Below are positions 62,941-64,000 of a stretch of DNA of 64,000 nt, piece after piece. The number at the start of each line of letters is the position of its first letter. The stretch's first letter is position 1. This DNA comes from Chondrocystis sp. NIES-4102. GTDB taxonomy: Bacteria > Cyanobacteriota > Cyanobacteriia > Cyanobacteriales > Xenococcaceae. The notes under the pieces are model-generated. The model worked only from the letters and a program-made list of their open reading frames with translations. It was not told the origin of the DNA and searched no databases. The position numbers were made by a program, and so were the translations under genes. The DNA lies in the NCBI GenBank assembly GCA_002368355.1, contig AP018281.1, positions 2,852,001 through 2,916,000 on the forward strand. Reading direction: 5' to 3'.

Positions 62941-64000
62941 CTAAACATACCTCAAATAAATCTGTTCATTAGCCTTAACCGACTTAAAAAAGTCCACTAC
63001 TGGGTTAGGATAATCAACCCCCAACCTAACTTTATAACGTTTCTGCTCATCTTGATTTAACTTCCAAGGTTCACGGGCTAAATTACCTGGTAGGGGGGCT
63101 AATTCAGGTAACCAATGCTTAACATAACTACCTTGCGGATCATAATCCTTAGTTTGTTTAGGAATATTAAAATAACGAAAACCACGGGCATCATTACCCA
63201 CCCCTGCCGTATAATTCCAGTTACCCCAATTACTGCACACATCATAGTCAATTAATAAAGATTCAAACCATTCTGCGCCCATCTGCCAATTAATACCAAG
63301 ATTTTTAGTTAAGAAACTGGCTACATTCTGCCTACCTCTGTTAGACATAAAGCCTGTGGCTGCTATTTCTCGCATATTAGCGTCAACTAAAGGATAACCA
63401 GTTTTACCCTCTCGCCATAAATCAAAGCGTTTCCAGTCTTCTTTCCAGGGTATCTCGACTCCTCGTAACCCTGTGATTTTAAATACTTCATTCCCATGTT
63501 TAGCAACTATAAAACGGAAAAAGTCGCGCCAGATTAATTCAAAGATTAACCAGTAGGTAGAATCATTTTTAACCCTAGTTTTTTCATACTTGATCACTTG
63601 ATCATTAATATAGCGAGGGGAAATACAGCCCAAAGCCAACCAAGCAGAAAACTTAGAAGAATAGTTAGCCCCCAGCATACCATTGCGAGTTTCTTTATAT
63701 TCCTTTAAACAATCCTGTTGCCAAAAATAACTCTGTAGTCGATCAATAGCTGCGGTTTCTCCACCTTTAAATTCTAAGACTGCGCGATCGCAAAATTCGG
63801 GAGTAGGTAAACCTAAAGCTGCTAAGGTTGGAATTTCACCTATTTCTATTTCTGGGAGTGGAGGTAAATGTTGAGGTGCAGCGATCGCTTTTAATATTTT
63901 AGATTTACTTTCAACTGATTTACGGAAATTAGTATAAAGTTCAGGTGTCTGACTAATTTCAAAGGGTAGATCGCCTGGTAAATATAAAGTAGATGTCCAA
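62941..64000 (-). CDS. Cryptochrome DASH (partial, N-terminal part outside)
   Basis: The frame stays open to the right edge of the window (codon boundary at 63999), so only the C-terminal part, about 353 residues, is visible. The segments KEYKETRNGMLGANYSSKF, STYWLIFELIWRDFFRF, TGYPLVDANMREIAATGFMS, NRGRQNVASFL, DYDVCSNWGNWNYTAGVGND and NIPKQTKDYDPQGSYVKHW are the FAD-binding signatures of the photolyase/cryptochrome family, specifically the DASH branch. Such proteins bind FAD and an antenna pterin and repair cyclobutane dimers in single-stranded DNA, or act as blue-light receptors. No internal stop or frameshift is seen; the internal ATG at 63678 is not the true start. Confidence 0.95.
   Translation of the reverse strand, partial: WTSTLYLPGDLPFEISQTPELYTNFRKSVESKSKILKAIAAPQHLPPLPEIEIGEIPTLAALGLPTPEFCDRAVLEFKGGETAAIDRLQSYFWQQDCLKEYKETRNGMLGANYSSKFSAWLALGCISPRYINDQVIKYEKTRVKNDSTYWLIFELIWRDFFRFIVAKHGNEVFKITGLRGVEIPWKEDWKRFDLWREGKTGYPLVDANMREIAATGFMSNRGRQNVASFLTKNLGINWQMGAEWFESLLIDYDVCSNWGNWNYTAGVGNDARGFRYFNIPKQTKDYDPQGSYVKHWLPELAPLPGNLAREPWKLNQDEQKRYKVRLGVDYPNPVVDFFKSVKANEQIYLRYV

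Overview
The window is chromosomal DNA from a phycobilisome-containing cyanobacterium. The direct evidence is the phycocyanin genes cpcBA with the bilin lyase gene cpcE, the phycoerythrobilin synthesis genes pebA and pebB, an RRM protein of the cyanobacterial Rbp type, NarM, the glucosylglycerol-phosphate phosphatase StpA, very frequent GCGATCGC (HIP1) octamers and AT-rich DNA. pebAB implies that the cell makes phycoerythrobilin, and StpA implies salt tolerance based on glucosylglycerol. A marine or brackish unicellular or baeocyte-forming cyanobacterium (Pleurocapsales-like) would fit, but this lineage is an inference.

Left part (1-20 kb): the tail of a glycosyltransferase, an exopolyphosphatase divergent from a UbiA prenyltransferase (plastoquinone pathway), an expansin-like protein with two CBM2 modules, narM, an Mrr-type nuclease, metH, a small secreted protein, bioF with a VOC gene, a RecB/Cas4-like nuclease, a cysteine/cystine lyase, RNase Z and the mreBCD cell-shape operon. 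Middle part (20-41 kb): a two-domain multicopper oxidase followed by a Gly/Glu-rich secreted protein, a CrtX-like glycosyltransferase and a PiuC-type dioxygenase; metF, trpS, a polyferredoxin fused to a degenerate cNMP-binding-like domain, an orphan sugar permease, FkbM, a GT4 glycosyltransferase, hisC, a ChaN-like lipoprotein, stpA, a dynamin-like GTPase, csaB and a coiled-coil protein.

The 41.2-46.5 kb block is the most intriguing. A DUF928 gene diverges from a tight operon that encodes a sigma-70-like factor, a DUF1822 protein and a membrane protein joining a CHAT (caspase-like) protease to a CHASE2 sensor. It looks like a sense-cleave-transcribe module. Next to it lies the light-harvesting block (46.5-50.8 kb, all minus strand): pebA, pebB, cpcB, cpcA, cpcE, with no rod-linker genes between them. 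The right part carries aspA, a solitary ureC, a 59-residue basic protein, rbp, rpsB-tsf with a clear terminator, a hypothetical gene, a PH-domain protein, a type IIG-like restriction-modification enzyme and a cry-DASH gene that runs off the window.

Many intergenic regions hold short tandem GTCAGGA-like repeats. Also present are a candidate 142-bp MITE after stpA, a duplicated 41-bp tail of hisC, a 23-bp sequence shared by two distant repeat loci, and several stem-loops that may be regulatory. No tRNA, rRNA, CRISPR array or intact insertion sequence was seen.
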